In this document: in pieces, positions 24,280 through 32,939 of the stretch
Position numbering within the stretch: position 1 is the stretch's first letter
Layout of the letters: every line of letters starts with the position of its first letter
Source of the DNA: an uncultured Caryophanales bacterium
GTDB taxonomy: Bacteria; Bacillota_I; Bacilli_A; RFN20; CAG-288
Direction: 5' to 3'
DNA length: 64,000 nt
NCBI GenBank assembly: GCA_905211645.1
Contig: CAJMBK010000002.1
Coordinates: forward strand, 1-64,000
Position numbers and translations under genes: made by a program
The notes under the pieces: model-generated
What the model was told of the DNA's origin: nothing
The model's input: only the letters and a program-made list of their open reading frames with translations
Databases searched by the model: none

Positions 24280-25122
24280 TTAGAAATCTTGTGAATCCTT
24301 TTGAAGTTTATCAAGTTTTAAGCAATACTTAAATTCGATTTCATCCAAAAGCTTGTAGTGATAGAGTGCTCTGACAAATCCAGAATTGTCAATATCGGTG
24401 GTAACAAAATCGGCTTGAGCTTTCAAGCAATCTTTTGCATTACCCATTGCAATACCAATACCAGCTGTTTGAATCATCTCAACATCATTTTCACCATCAC
24501 CAAAGGCGATGATATCATCTTTAGTCCAACCTTTATGCTTTAAAAGTGAATTAACACCCTTTGCTTTGTCGGAATCAATTGGCATGATATCAACTGCATA
24601 TTCATCCCACCTTGCGGTTTTGCAGTCCTTTAAATGAGGTAAGAATAAAGATTCATCAAAGCTATCGCAGAAGGCAATTGCTTGATAGATTACTCTATCG
24701 TAGTGATCTGGAAAAGTTCTTGGTTGAGGGAATCTTGTTCCATACTTTTCATGAGCTTGGATGACTCTCTCATCGATCATGTTGATATGACCTTCAACTT
24801 CTTCGATAAGTGTTAAACCGAATTTCAATCTCTTTGAGAATTTGATAAGAGCATCAACAGTCTCCTCTGGAATTGGATGAAGATATATTGTTTCATGATT
24901 GACAAGAACTTGAGCACCGTTCATGGTGATTAATCCATCGGGTTGAATATAATTTAAAATTCCACTCTTTCTGATGAGGTAGAAATTTCTACCACTTGCT
25001 AAATAGATTTCAATTCCTTTCTTTCTAAGGATGCTAATTGCTTCTAAAGTTGAACTTGGAAAGCGCCTTTCTTTGTGGGAGTACAAAGTGTTGTCGATGT
25101 CGGAAATAATTGCTTTAATCAT
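24280..25122 (-). CDS. Cof-type HAD-IIB phosphatase
   Basis: This 280-residue HAD-IIB protein has motif I IISDIDNTLYSHKERR (Asp pair), the class II cap with LASGRNFYLI (motif II Ser), the KGVNSLLKHKGW lysine (motif III), and motif IV IIAFGDGENDVEMIQTAG. This is the Cof/YidA pattern of sugar-phosphate or pyridoxal-phosphate phosphatases. The ATG has AGGAGGACA upstream. It faces the ArsC-like gene across a shared terminator. Confidence 0.85.
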   Translation of the reverse strand: MIKAIISDIDNTLYSHKERRFPSSTLEAISILRKKGIEIYLASGRNFYLIRKSGILNYIQPDGLITMNGAQVLVNHETIYLHPIPEETVDALIKFSKRLKFGLTLIEEVEGHINMIDERVIQAHEKYGTRFPQPRTFPDHYDRVIYQAIAFCDSFDESLFLPHLKDCKTARWDEYAVDIMPIDSDKAKGVNSLLKHKGWTKDDIIAFGDGENDVEMIQTAGIGIAMGNAKDCLKAQADFVTTDIDNSGFVRALYHYKLLDEIEFKYCLKLDKLQKDSQDF

Positions 25123-25224
25123 GTTGTCCTCCTTATTTTTTTAGGTGTGATTATAGCAAATTTAAAATTTTAGGTTAGTTTTATTTTTGGTTAGGATTAT
25201 TTTACTTCATTGAAAGCATTTCGA

Positions 25225-25253
25225 GTAACAAACGTAGTTATATGTTTTATAAT
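25225..25253 (+). promoter_or_regulatory. Rubrerythrin promoter
   Basis: TATAAT at 25248-25253 with GTAACA at 25225-25230 (17-bp spacer) matches sigma-A consensus moderately well. I looked for a PerR operator and found none that convinces. Confidence 0.5.
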
Positions 25254-25276
25254 TTAATTACAAAGGAGAATTTATA

Positions 25277-25822
25277 ATGGCAGTTGAATTCAAAGGTAGT
25301 AAGACCGAGAAAAATTTACAAACCGCATTTGCTGGTGAATCCCAAGCAAGAAATAAATACACTTATTACGCATCTGTTGCAAAGAAGGAAGGTTTCGAAC
25401 AAATCGCAGCAATCTTCTTAGAAACAGCAGATAACGAAAAAGAACACGCAAAATTATGGTTCAAAGAACTTCATGGTGGCGCCGTCCCAACAACTGAAGT
25501 CAATTTAGTTGATGCAGCTGAAGGCGAAAACTATGAATGGACAGATATGTATGCAAAATTTGCTGAAGAAGCAAAAGAAGAAGGTTTCACAAGAATTGCA
25601 GCATTGTTCAAGATGGTCGGCGATATTGAGAAGACCCATGAAGAAAGATACAGAAAGCTTTTAGATAACTTAAAGACTGATAAAGTTTTCATCAAGGAAG
25701 AAGTTGTTATCTGGAAATGCCGTAACTGTGGTCACATCCACGTTGGTAAGACCGCACCTAAGGTTTGCCCAGTTTGTGCACACCCACAATCCTTCTTCGA
25801 AGTTGAATGCAAAAACTACTAA
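25277..25822 (+). CDS. Rubrerythrin
   Basis: This 181-residue protein has an N-terminal four-helix di-iron domain (GESQARNKYTYYASVA, then FLETADNEKEHAKLW) and a C-terminal rubredoxin-like iron site with two cysteine pairs (WKCRNCGHIHVG and VCPVCAHP). It reduces hydrogen peroxide using the di-iron centre, with electrons through the rubredoxin site, and protects anaerobes from oxidative stress. The length is close to the usual 190. CAAAGGAGAA precedes the ATG. It is a single-gene unit with its own promoter and terminator. This fits an anaerobic or microaerobic host. Confidence 0.93.
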   Translation: MAVEFKGSKTEKNLQTAFAGESQARNKYTYYASVAKKEGFEQIAAIFLETADNEKEHAKLWFKELHGGAVPTTEVNLVDAAEGENYEWTDMYAKFAEEAKEEGFTRIAALFKMVGDIEKTHEERYRKLLDNLKTDKVFIKEEVVIWKCRNCGHIHVGKTAPKVCPVCAHPQSFFEVECKNY

Positions 25823-25863
25823 TTTCTAAGTAATTTTTGTTAGTTTTTAATCGTGAATATTAG

Positions 25864-25891
25864 GCACTTTACTTCTTGGTAAAGTGCTTTT
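25864..25891 (+). terminator. Terminator after rubrerythrin
   Basis: GCACTTTAC pairs with GTAAAGTGC around TTCTTG and is followed by TTTT. Confidence 0.85.
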
Positions 25892-25963
25892 GATTTTTAT
25901 GAAAAAATTTTCATAATTATATATAATAAGGATAACAGGTTTTTCAAAAAAAGGAGGAGCAGT

Positions 25964-26968
25964 ATGAGTTTAAATGGAAAGAAAGATCGTATCACTATTT
26001 ACGAGGTTGCAAAGGCAAGCAACGTTTCATTAGCTACTGTTAGCCGTGTTATTAACAATCACCCTAACGTTAGGGAAGAAACAAGAAGAATTGTCAATGA
26101 GACCATTGAAAGATTATCCTATCGTCCAAGTGCTTTGGCACAAGGTTTAGCCAAGAATAAGAGCACAAATATTGGTCTTGTTATCCCTAGTGCTAACTAT
26201 AACTACATCAGCAATATGCTTTCAGGTATGGCAGATATTGCAAAGATTTACGGCTATTTAACCACCCTTTTTATCACCAAACCAATCGAAGAAGATAACA
26301 ATCAAATGACAGAAAAACTTATCACATCACACGTTGATGGTGCAGTCATTTACGATGATAAGTTAAACGATGATTCACTTCGTTTGATCCAAAATTACAA
26401 GATTCCACTCGTCATCATCGGTAGAGAGATGGATGGTGATTTACTCAGTTCAATCGTCATCGACTACAAGACACCTCTTTTGCAAGTCGTTTCTAACTAC
26501 TACAAATGTGGTGGCGATAATATCGTTTATTTAACACACGATAATCAAGGAAACATCCTTAACAATTTAGCAGAAAATGTTAATGATTTTTCCACTGCAC
26601 AAGATAAACATATCACCTTTATGAACGTTGAAGATAACTATTCTTTACTCTATGAAAGAATGCTTGAATACTTCAAGACAAACAAGAAAGGTTACTTCAT
26701 TGTTCCTAGAGATAGTTTTGCATTGGCAATTGTTAATGCTGCTATCGAATCTGGTTTATCAGTTCCAGATGATATTGAAGTTTTATCAATTATCGGTACC
26801 AAATATTCTTACATGCATAGACCTATGATTTCATCACTCAACGTTGATATGTTTGAAGTCGGTTCTATCGCTATGAGAATGTTGACAAAGATTTTGGATA
26901 ACTCACTCAAATCCAAAGTTTTCCGTTTCAAAGCTGAATACGTTTCAAGACAATCTACTAAGAAGTAG
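25964..26968 (+). CDS. LacI/GalR-family transcription regulator
   Basis: This 334-residue protein has the LacI N-terminal HTH and hinge: ITIYEVAKASNVSLATVSR, NNHPNVREETRRIVNETIE and LSYRPSALAQGLAKNKS. It is followed by a periplasmic-binding-like effector domain (IGLVIPSANYNYISNMLSG, VDGAVIYDDKL, LVIIGREMDG). It resembles CcpA in layout. There is no specific evidence for an HPr-Ser-P interface, so CcpA itself is not claimed. AAAGGAGGAGC precedes the start. It begins the transcript that runs into the EzrA-like gene four bases later, so it could share regulation with iron-sulphur and thiolation genes. Confidence 0.85.
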   Translation: MSLNGKKDRITIYEVAKASNVSLATVSRVINNHPNVREETRRIVNETIERLSYRPSALAQGLAKNKSTNIGLVIPSANYNYISNMLSGMADIAKIYGYLTTLFITKPIEEDNNQMTEKLITSHVDGAVIYDDKLNDDSLRLIQNYKIPLVIIGREMDGDLLSSIVIDYKTPLLQVVSNYYKCGGDNIVYLTHDNQGNILNNLAENVNDFSTAQDKHITFMNVEDNYSLLYERMLEYFKTNKKGYFIVPRDSFALAIVNAAIESGLSVPDDIEVLSIIGTKYSYMHRPMISSLNVDMFEVGSIAMRMLTKILDNSLKSKVFRFKAEYVSRQSTKK

Positions 26969-26971
26969 TTT

Positions 26972-28612
26972 ATGGGTTTATTTTTAAACAAAAGTTATCG
27001 CTATCGTCAAAAATTGGATAATATGACAGAAGATTACAACAACACTGTCTCAATTTTTGATAATGAAGTTTTAACTTTGTTGAATAGACTTTATAACGCT
27101 TCTAAAGTTAACGAAGAATACGTATTGATTTATAGAAATTATAAGGATCAATACGATTGCATTAAAAACGGTTTGAATAAGGATTGCCAATTAGCTTTAG
27201 ATAGCTTTTTGGAACTTATCAACGACAATTCCTTCTCAGGGATTAAAGATATTTATGAAAGTAATTTATTAACTCTCCAATCTTTTAATAAGAGTGTCAA
27301 CAATCTTAGAAAAAGATTGAATACTCTTTTTGAAAGGGAGAATGTTATTAGAAATGAAATCATTCCTTACAAGGAAAAATATCGTTTCATCAAAGGATTC
27401 ATCCGCAAAAACGCAGAGAATTTGAAAGGTTTAGAAAAACCAATTGATTTAGTTTGCGATGGAATTGATAAGATTTTCGAAGATTTTGAAAAGTGTTTGG
27501 ATATCTTACAATTCAAGCAAGCGATGAAACTTGAAGAAAAACTTAAAAGTCTTATCTTAAGTTACGAAAAAATAATTAAAGAACTTCCAAGCTTAAATTA
27601 TGAAGTTTCTTTTGCAATCAAAGATAACATTGAACTTTTAAGAAAACAGATGCATGAATTTGAAAAAAATGATTATCCTCTTGATGTTCAAGCGTTGGAA
27701 AACCATTTTGAAAGTATCTATCAAACTCTTGATGTTTTGAAAAACAAATTGCTTAATTTAGATATTAAACATGTCAAAGAAGATATCGATGATATCAATC
27801 TCTTCTTGTCAAATATCACTCGAGTTTTCGATGCGGAAATCGTTTCTAAAACAGAGTTTTTATCAAAAAGTGCCCACTTAGATCAATCATTCAAAGAGAT
27901 TAGAAATCAGTTCTACAAGTTCTTGAACTTAATTCCAATCTACTCAAAATACTATTTGATTGATAAAAGTTTCAACGATAAACTCATGGAAACTAAAAAG
28001 AGTGTTGATACAATGTTTTCAATGAGAAATCTTTTAGATTTCTGCCTTAATTGTAAGAAGAAATACACATATTCTGCCTTGAATAGAATTTATGATAATT
28101 TTGATAAGAATTATCAAATCGCAAAAAAGAGTGTTGAAGAGATCACAACATTTTTATTAACACTAAAATCAAGAGCGGAAGGTTTGTATTTATCAATCAA
28201 CGATTTTTACTTGAAGTTATTGCAATTTAGATCACTTATCAAGGATTTAAATTCCGATTTCTTCGATTCAAATTACTTAGATAAGATTTATTCGCTGGAA
28301 CAACAGATTAAACTTGTCTACAACATTTCTTATTTACCACCAATCGATTTAACTAAAGCTGAGAATTACTTCAAAGATATTTCTCAAGAGTTGGAAAATC
28401 TTATTTCTGAATGCAATAAGACTGTTCAGGAGATGTCAAAAGCAGAGAACGCCTTTGTCTACTGCAATCTTATCAGAAGAGAATTTGTTTCCTTTAGATC
28501 GAATTTAATCAAAGCAGAAATACTTTTCAATGATGGTGATTTCACTCATTCATACGAGAATACTATCGTTTGTTTGAAGAAAGTATTTCCAGAAAGGGAA
28601 GACACGATATGA
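26972..28612 (+). CDS. EzrA-like division regulator without a membrane anchor
   Basis: The protein has 546 residues, almost entirely helical with long coiled-coil stretches. The position beside a cysteine desulfurase gene and thiI matches the ezrA neighbourhood of Bacillus. The C-terminus (KAEILFNDGDFTHSYENTIVCLKKVFP) resembles the EzrA end. EzrA is about 560 residues and normally starts with a single transmembrane helix. Here the start is polar (MGLFLNKSYRYRQKLDNM), so a membrane anchor appears absent. EzrA links FtsZ to the membrane and prevents extra rings. A soluble form could bind FtsZ without anchoring or rely on a partner. It begins four bases after the LacI gene and overlaps the cysteine desulfurase gene by ATGA. 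Confidence 0.65.
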   Translation: MGLFLNKSYRYRQKLDNMTEDYNNTVSIFDNEVLTLLNRLYNASKVNEEYVLIYRNYKDQYDCIKNGLNKDCQLALDSFLELINDNSFSGIKDIYESNLLTLQSFNKSVNNLRKRLNTLFERENVIRNEIIPYKEKYRFIKGFIRKNAENLKGLEKPIDLVCDGIDKIFEDFEKCLDILQFKQAMKLEEKLKSLILSYEKIIKELPSLNYEVSFAIKDNIELLRKQMHEFEKNDYPLDVQALENHFESIYQTLDVLKNKLLNLDIKHVKEDIDDINLFLSNITRVFDAEIVSKTEFLSKSAHLDQSFKEIRNQFYKFLNLIPIYSKYYLIDKSFNDKLMETKKSVDTMFSMRNLLDFCLNCKKKYTYSALNRIYDNFDKNYQIAKKSVEEITTFLLTLKSRAEGLYLSINDFYLKLLQFRSLIKDLNSDFFDSNYLDKIYSLEQQIKLVYNISYLPPIDLTKAENYFKDISQELENLISECNKTVQEMSKAENAFVYCNLIRREFVSFRSNLIKAEILFNDGDFTHSYENTIVCLKKVFPEREDTI

Positions 28613-29748
28613 TCTATTTTGATAACGCTGCAACTACTAAACCTAGTAAAGAAGTTATCGACACATTTATCAAATTGAATGAACAAAATTTCGCTAATCC
28701 AAGTTCACCTCACCTTTTTGCATTTGAAGGAACAAAAATTCTCGCTAAAGCTAATAAAATTATTCTTAAATATTTAAATTTAGATCCTGACACCTATGAA
28801 ATTATCTACACTTCAGGTGCTAGTGAATCCAATAATTTAGCTATCAAAGGTTATCTTTCAAGAAATAAGAATAATGGTGATGTTGTCATCACTTCAAAAT
28901 ATGAACATCCATCAGTTACCAATGCAGTTCTTGAGTATAAAGAAGGTAAAATAGAACCAATTTTACTTAATGCTAATAAAGATGGTAATATTGACTTAAC
29001 TGAGTTAAAACAGATACTTTCTTCAAGTAAAGTTAGCATGATTTCACTCATGTTAGTCAATAATGAAACTGGTGATATCTTAAACTTGAAAGAAGTTAGA
29101 AAACTTATCGATGAAGTTTCACCTAAGACTATCTTTGTTTCTGATTGTACTCAAAGTGTTGGTAAAATTGACTTTGATTATTCAATCTTTGATATGATTA
29201 CTTTATCTTTACATAAGATCGAAGGGTTAAAAAGTGCTGGTTTACTAATTAAAAAGAAATCTATCTTTTTAAATTGTGAAATTTCTGGTGGTGGTCAACA
29301 GAATAATTTAAGATCTGGAACCTTAAATATTCCTTTAATTGCATCAAATTCAATCGCAATTAAAAATGCTATTCTTTCTTTAACAGAAAGAAGTAAGAAA
29401 GCTCAAGAATTGAAGAATTATTTAGTTAATGAACTTAATAAGATTGAAGAAATTCACATCAATACAAACTTAAATAATTCATCACCATTTATTTTAAATT
29501 TCTCAACAACAGTTTCTAAAGCTAGTGTTGTTGTTGAAGAATTATCAAAGAAAGAGATTTATGTCTCAACAACTTCCGCTTGTTCATCTCACAGCGCAAG
29601 TTACTCCAAAGTATTAAAAAACATGGGATTTGACGATAAAATTTGTCAAAATTCCATCCGTTTATCCTTTTCAGGAGAAGAGGATATCGCTCAAGGCAAA
29701 GAATTTATCAAAGAATTTACAAGGATAATTTCTTCCATAAAGAAATGA
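28609..29748 (+). CDS. Cysteine desulfurase (IscS/NifS family)
   Basis: This 379-residue aminotransferase-fold enzyme starts MIYFDNAATTKPSKEVID at 28609; the ATGA overlap with the EzrA-like gene supports this over an upstream start. It has SGASESNNLAIKG, VDCTQS-type PLP contacts (VSDCTQSVGKI), the lysine in LSLHKIEGLKS that holds PLP, and a C-terminal loop with the active cysteine (STTSACSSHSASY). It takes sulphur from cysteine for tRNA thiolation and iron-sulphur clusters. The next gene, thiI, uses this sulphur for 4-thiouridine, so this member probably serves ThiI (NifZ/YrvO-like). Confidence 0.88.
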   Translation: MIYFDNAATTKPSKEVIDTFIKLNEQNFANPSSPHLFAFEGTKILAKANKIILKYLNLDPDTYEIIYTSGASESNNLAIKGYLSRNKNNGDVVITSKYEHPSVTNAVLEYKEGKIEPILLNANKDGNIDLTELKQILSSSKVSMISLMLVNNETGDILNLKEVRKLIDEVSPKTIFVSDCTQSVGKIDFDYSIFDMITLSLHKIEGLKSAGLLIKKKSIFLNCEISGGGQQNNLRSGTLNIPLIASNSIAIKNAILSLTERSKKAQELKNYLVNELNKIEEIHINTNLNNSSPFILNFSTTVSKASVVVEELSKKEIYVSTTSACSSHSASYSKVLKNMGFDDKICQNSIRLSFSGEEDIAQGKEFIKEFTRIISSIKK

Positions 29749-29755
29749 GGTTAAT

Positions 29756-30955
29756 ATGGAAAATAACACAAACGATATGATTATTGTTTTCTTTGGTGAA
29801 TTGACTACCAAAGGAAAAAATTTGATGACATTTATCCGTGCTTTAGGAAGAAATGTTGTCGCAACTTTAAAACCAAGATTTAGCAAATTATCTTACGATA
29901 TTAAAAGAGATCACATCTACATCCATTTAAATGGTGAAAATTTCGATAAGGTTAAAGATGTTTTAATTAGAATTCCTGGTATTTTATCTGTCAGCCATGT
30001 TAAAGCCGTTGCTAAAGATATTCCAGAAATTCAAAAGTATGCTTTTGAATTAATTGAATCAGTTAAACCTGAAACTTTCAAAGTTGAAGTTAGAAGAGTT
30101 GATAAACTTTTCCCAATGCACTCCGATGAAATTGTTAGAAAAGTTGCAGGATACATTTTAAGTAACAACAACACATACAAGGTTGATGTTCATAAGCCAG
30201 AACTTAAAATTTCAATCATGATCAGAGAAGATATGGCTTATATTTATGGAAAGAAATATCGTGGTGTTGGTGGCTATCCTGTTGGAATTCAAGGTAAATG
30301 TATGATGCTTCTTTCTGGTGGCATTGATTCTCCAGTTGCAGGTTACATGATGCTTAAAAGAGGTGTAAAACTTGAATGTTTGCACTTTGCTGCTCCACCA
30401 TACACATCAGAGAAAGTTATCGATAAATTAGTTGATTTACTTCATAAGTTAAATTTTTACCAAGAGGAAATTAAACTTCATATTGTTCCTTTCACTGAGT
30501 TGCAAGTTGCAATCTATCGTAACTGCCCAAATTCCTACGCCATCACCCTTTTAAGAAGAATGATGATGAGAATTCTTTCAATCTGGGCAAGAAAGAGACA
30601 TTGCTTAGTTGCTGCAAGTGGCGAATCAATCGGTCAAGTTGCAAGTCAAACTTTGCAATCAATTAATACTATCGAGTCAGTTTTGGATGTTCCTATGATC
30701 CGACCTCTTGCATGTATGGATAAGTTGGATATTATTAAAACTGCCCAAGATATCGATACTTATGATATCTCAATTCGCCCATTTGAAGATTGCTGCACAA
30801 TCTTTGAAACAAAAGATCCAACAACCTGTCCACGAATTGATAAATGCGAAGAATACGAAGCAAATTTTGACTATGAAGCACTTATTAAACAATGCGTAGA
30901 AAATATCGAAACTCGTGTCATCTCCTTAAAAGATGAAGAGGATGAAGAGTTCTAA
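29756..30955 (+). CDS. thiI: tRNA 4-thiouridine synthase
   Basis: This 399-residue ThiI has an N-terminal ferredoxin-like/THUMP region (VFFGELTTKGKNLMTFIR and PETFKVEVRRVDKLFPMHS), then the PP-loop MMLLSGGIDSPVAGYMML, then RRMMMRILSIWARK and GESIGQVASQTLQS. There is no C-terminal rhodanese domain, as in Bacillus-type ThiI, so sulphur must come directly from the neighbouring desulfurase. It modifies U8 of tRNA. AGGTTAA lies upstream. It is the last gene of the cluster and is followed by a terminator. Confidence 0.93.
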   Translation: MENNTNDMIIVFFGELTTKGKNLMTFIRALGRNVVATLKPRFSKLSYDIKRDHIYIHLNGENFDKVKDVLIRIPGILSVSHVKAVAKDIPEIQKYAFELIESVKPETFKVEVRRVDKLFPMHSDEIVRKVAGYILSNNNTYKVDVHKPELKISIMIREDMAYIYGKKYRGVGGYPVGIQGKCMMLLSGGIDSPVAGYMMLKRGVKLECLHFAAPPYTSEKVIDKLVDLLHKLNFYQEEIKLHIVPFTELQVAIYRNCPNSYAITLLRRMMMRILSIWARKRHCLVAASGESIGQVASQTLQSINTIESVLDVPMIRPLACMDKLDIIKTAQDIDTYDISIRPFEDCCTIFETKDPTTCPRIDKCEEYEANFDYEALIKQCVENIETRVISLKDEEDEEF

Positions 30956-30970
30956 TTAGTTATTACTACT

Positions 30971-30997
30971 ATCCTAGGCTAATCACCTAGGATTTTT
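30971..30997 (+). terminator. Terminator after thiI
   Basis: ATCCTAGG pairs with CCTAGGAT, followed by TTTTT. Confidence 0.8.
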
Positions 30998-31004
30998 AAA
31001 TACG

Positions 31005-31030
31005 AAAAAAGGCTACCTAACTAGGTAACC
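31005..31030 (-). terminator. Terminator after rplT
   Basis: On the minus strand GGTTACCTA pairs with TAGGTAGCC (one mismatch), followed by six Ts. It ends the infC-rpmI-rplT operon. Confidence 0.8.
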
Positions 31031-31053
31031 TTATTGCAACAATTTAGAAATTA

Positions 31054-31398
31054 TTAGTTCTTACTAGCTTCAACTAATTTTGCAAATTCTTCAGGTGAAG
31101 AGATTGCGATTTCACTGAGCATCTTTCTGTTTAAGGAGATGTTGTTCTTCTTTAAACCGTTGATGAATGCTGAGTAAGTTGTGCCGTTTAATCTGCAAGC
31201 AGCATTGATTCTTGTGATCCAAAGTTTTCTGAAATCACGTTTCTTATTTCTTCTACCGATATAGCTGTATGCAAGAGCCTTCATTGTGGCTTCTTTAGCA
31301 GTTCTGTAGATACGATGTTTGCTACCAAAATAACCCTTAGCAGCTTTTAAGATTTTTTTACGTCTTTGATGTTTGACGATACCGCCTTTAACTCTCAT
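31054..31398 (-). CDS. rplT: 50S ribosomal protein L20
   Basis: This 114-residue protein begins MRVKGGIVKHQRRKKILKAA and includes YFGSKHRIYRTAKEATMKAL, SYIGRRNKKRDFRKLWITRI and SAFINGLKKNNISLNRKMLS. Length and motifs match L20. It binds 23S rRNA early in assembly of the large subunit. In Bacillota L20 also represses its own operon by binding the leader upstream of infC, and that leader is visible here. It ends the operon. Confidence 0.95.
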   Translation of the reverse strand: MRVKGGIVKHQRRKKILKAAKGYFGSKHRIYRTAKEATMKALAYSYIGRRNKKRDFRKLWITRINAACRLNGTTYSAFINGLKKNNISLNRKMLSEIAISSPEEFAKLVEASKN

Positions 31399-31418
31399 TT
31401 TACTCTATATCCTTTCTA

Positions 31419-31613
31419 TTACTTGGAGATTAAACCCTTCATTGTGTTACCATCGGTTGTGTTGAGGTAACGGGCTTTACTCAAATGTAATTTTTGTTTA
31501 TGTGTCTTGCTGTGCTTAAGGTGAGCTGTATTTTGGTTGAATTTCTTAACTTTACCAGAAGCAGTAATGTGGAAACGTTTGCTTACACATTTTTTGGTTT
31601 TCATTTTTGGCAT
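31419..31613 (-). CDS. rpmI: 50S ribosomal protein L35
   Basis: This 64-residue basic protein (MPKMKTKKCVSKRFHITASG, then FNQNTAHLKHSKTHKQKLHL) has the usual L35 length and ends NTMKGLISK. It lies between infC and rplT, as in most Bacillota. AGGAAAG precedes the ATG. Confidence 0.95.
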   Translation of the reverse strand: MPKMKTKKCVSKRFHITASGKVKKFNQNTAHLKHSKTHKQKLHLSKARYLNTTDGNTMKGLISK

Positions 31614-31634
31614 ATCTAACTTTCCTCCTATAGA

Positions 31635-32177
31635 TTACTTCTTTGAATATGCAGAGATGAAGCAAAAATAATATTTTCCTTCTTGTTGAGGTTTCTTCTC
31701 GACGAAACCAACATCTTTAACAAGTTCGATGAACTTATTCAATGTTTCTTCAGCTAAATCCATTTTTGTTGTCATTCTTCCTTTGATGAAGACTGAAACT
31801 TTCAATTTAGCACCCTTTTCCAATAATTTTTTAGCTTGATTAGCCTTTGTGACAAGATCGTGCTCATTGGTCATTGGGGTGAAACGGATTTCTTTTAAGA
31901 CGTTACCCTTCTGATTGTTTTTCATCAATCTTTCTTTCTTTTGCTGATCGAAGCAGTACTTACCATAGTTCAAGATCTTGCAAACTGGTGGCTTAGCGTT
32001 TTGAGCAACACATAATAAATCTAAACCGGCTTTTTCAGCAGCGGCAAGAGCATTATTCTTGCTCATAACTCCTAATTGTTCACCGTTTTGGTCGATGACC
32101 AAGACCTCTTTGAATGGAATCTTGTTGTTAACTAAGTCGTTGGAAACCTTGTTAGGTTTTACTGGATGATTATTAAT
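31635..32177 (-). CDS. infC: Translation initiation factor IF-3, rare ATT start
   Basis: IF-3 spans about 180 residues from the proposed start: NNHPVKPNKVSNDLVNNKIP, KEVLVIDQNGEQLGVMSKN, PPVCKILNYGKYCFDQQKK and GRMTTKMDLAEETLNKF. It keeps the 30S subunit free and checks start codons. A TTG at 32204 could give a longer product, but it has no ribosome site, and the GGAGG at 32186-32190 lies inside that extension. Eight bases after this GGAGG is ATT (32177). An ATT start is known for infC in E. coli and Bacillus and lets IF-3 repress itself. The gene also lies behind an L20-type leader, so two controls are likely. Confidence 0.9.
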   Translation of the reverse strand: MNNHPVKPNKVSNDLVNNKIPFKEVLVIDQNGEQLGVMSKNNALAAAEKAGLDLLCVAQNAKPPVCKILNYGKYCFDQQKKERLMKNNQKGNVLKEIRFTPMTNEHDLVTKANQAKKLLEKGAKLKVSVFIKGRMTTKMDLAEETLNKFIELVKDVGFVEKKPQQEGKYYFCFISAYSKK

Positions 32178-32353
32178 ATTATTTTCCTCCGTATAATGTG
32201 GCAAAAATAAATGGTGGAGATAAGCTCATTATCTCCACCTGAAAATACTTTAATTAATATTAATAACGTAATAATAATTTTTAGCATTTTACCTATTCGC
32301 TGTGCAAATCAGGTGGAAATTTAATTCACTTTCTCAAAAATTTATTTTCTACG
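32178..32353 (-). promoter_or_regulatory. L20-type autoregulatory leader of infC-rpmI-rplT
   Basis: The leader contains GCACAGCGAATAGGTAAAAT, a sequence resembling known L20 leaders. The hairpin at 32213-32239 (GGTGGAGATAA with TTATCTCCACC on the minus strand) is followed by a T-rich tract, as in an attenuator. Upstream, CCACCTGA (complement of 32309-32316) can pair with TCAGGTGG at the base of that hairpin, giving an alternative antiterminator. This is the known design in which L20 favours termination. The boundaries of the RNA are estimated. Confidence 0.7.
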
Positions 32354-32359
32354 CCTAAA

Positions 32360-32388
32360 ATTATAGCAAGTGAGTATTTGTATATCAA
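32360..32388 (-). promoter_or_regulatory. Promoter of infC-rpmI-rplT
   Basis: On the minus strand TTGATA (32383-32388) and TATAAT (32360-32365) have an exact 17-bp spacer, giving a strong sigma-A promoter just upstream of the L20 leader. Confidence 0.75.
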
Positions 32389-32430
32389 TAGTAAAATGAA
32401 GGAAGTTGAGGTAATTTTGCACCTGATAAA

Positions 32431-32895
32431 TTACTTTTTGTATGAGAATACTAAATATTTATATGGCTCCTCTTGTGTTGTCTCTGTATTTACAATATTA
32501 GCCTTTACAATGTAATAAGCACATAATTCACTTTCAAAAGATAACTTCTTGACGGAAGTTATTTCCTGATTAGCAGTAATTGATTTTGATTCTTTATTGT
32601 TGCTGACATAAACTGTTCTATTGTTTGGGGACATTGTGTAGAAGAAATGATTAATTAATCCTTCATAACCATTTGATTTTGTACTATCAGTTTCAGAAAA
32701 AGTTTCAGTATTTATATGAATTTCGCCTTTAGTAAGAGCGGTATCCATATTGTAAGTTGTGCAGTTGTAATTAACTAATTGAACCAAATTTACATATGAT
32801 TCATAGCCGGTTTTTTCGGCATCAGAAACATAGCTGCAAGAGGTTAACATTGCAGGCAACATTAATAATGATAAAAGTGATTTATAAAATTGCAT
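32431..32895 (-). CDS. Small predicted lipoprotein
   Basis: This 154-residue protein has a lipoprotein signal MQFYKSLLSLLMLPAMLTSC (Cys at 20), then a mature part with no recognised domain, rich in Asn, Thr and Ser and with several predicted strands (GEIHINTETFSETDS, FYTMSPNNRTVYVSNN, YLVFSYKK). It is probably anchored on the outer face of the membrane. The start has AAGGAG upstream. No operon partner is obvious; the GH3 gene lies upstream on the same strand. Confidence 0.65.
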   Translation of the reverse strand: MQFYKSLLSLLMLPAMLTSCSYVSDAEKTGYESYVNLVQLVNYNCTTYNMDTALTKGEIHINTETFSETDSTKSNGYEGLINHFFYTMSPNNRTVYVSNNKESKSITANQEITSVKKLSFESELCAYYIVKANIVNTETTQEEPYKYLVFSYKK

Positions 32896-32939
32896 AAAAC
32901 TCCTTAATAATATCTAAGGAAATTTTATGGAGAAAACAA

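Noticed and set aside
25225..25276. PerR operator upstream of rubrerythrin
   Set aside because: TTATAATTTAATTACAA resembles half a PerR box, but the second half does not match.
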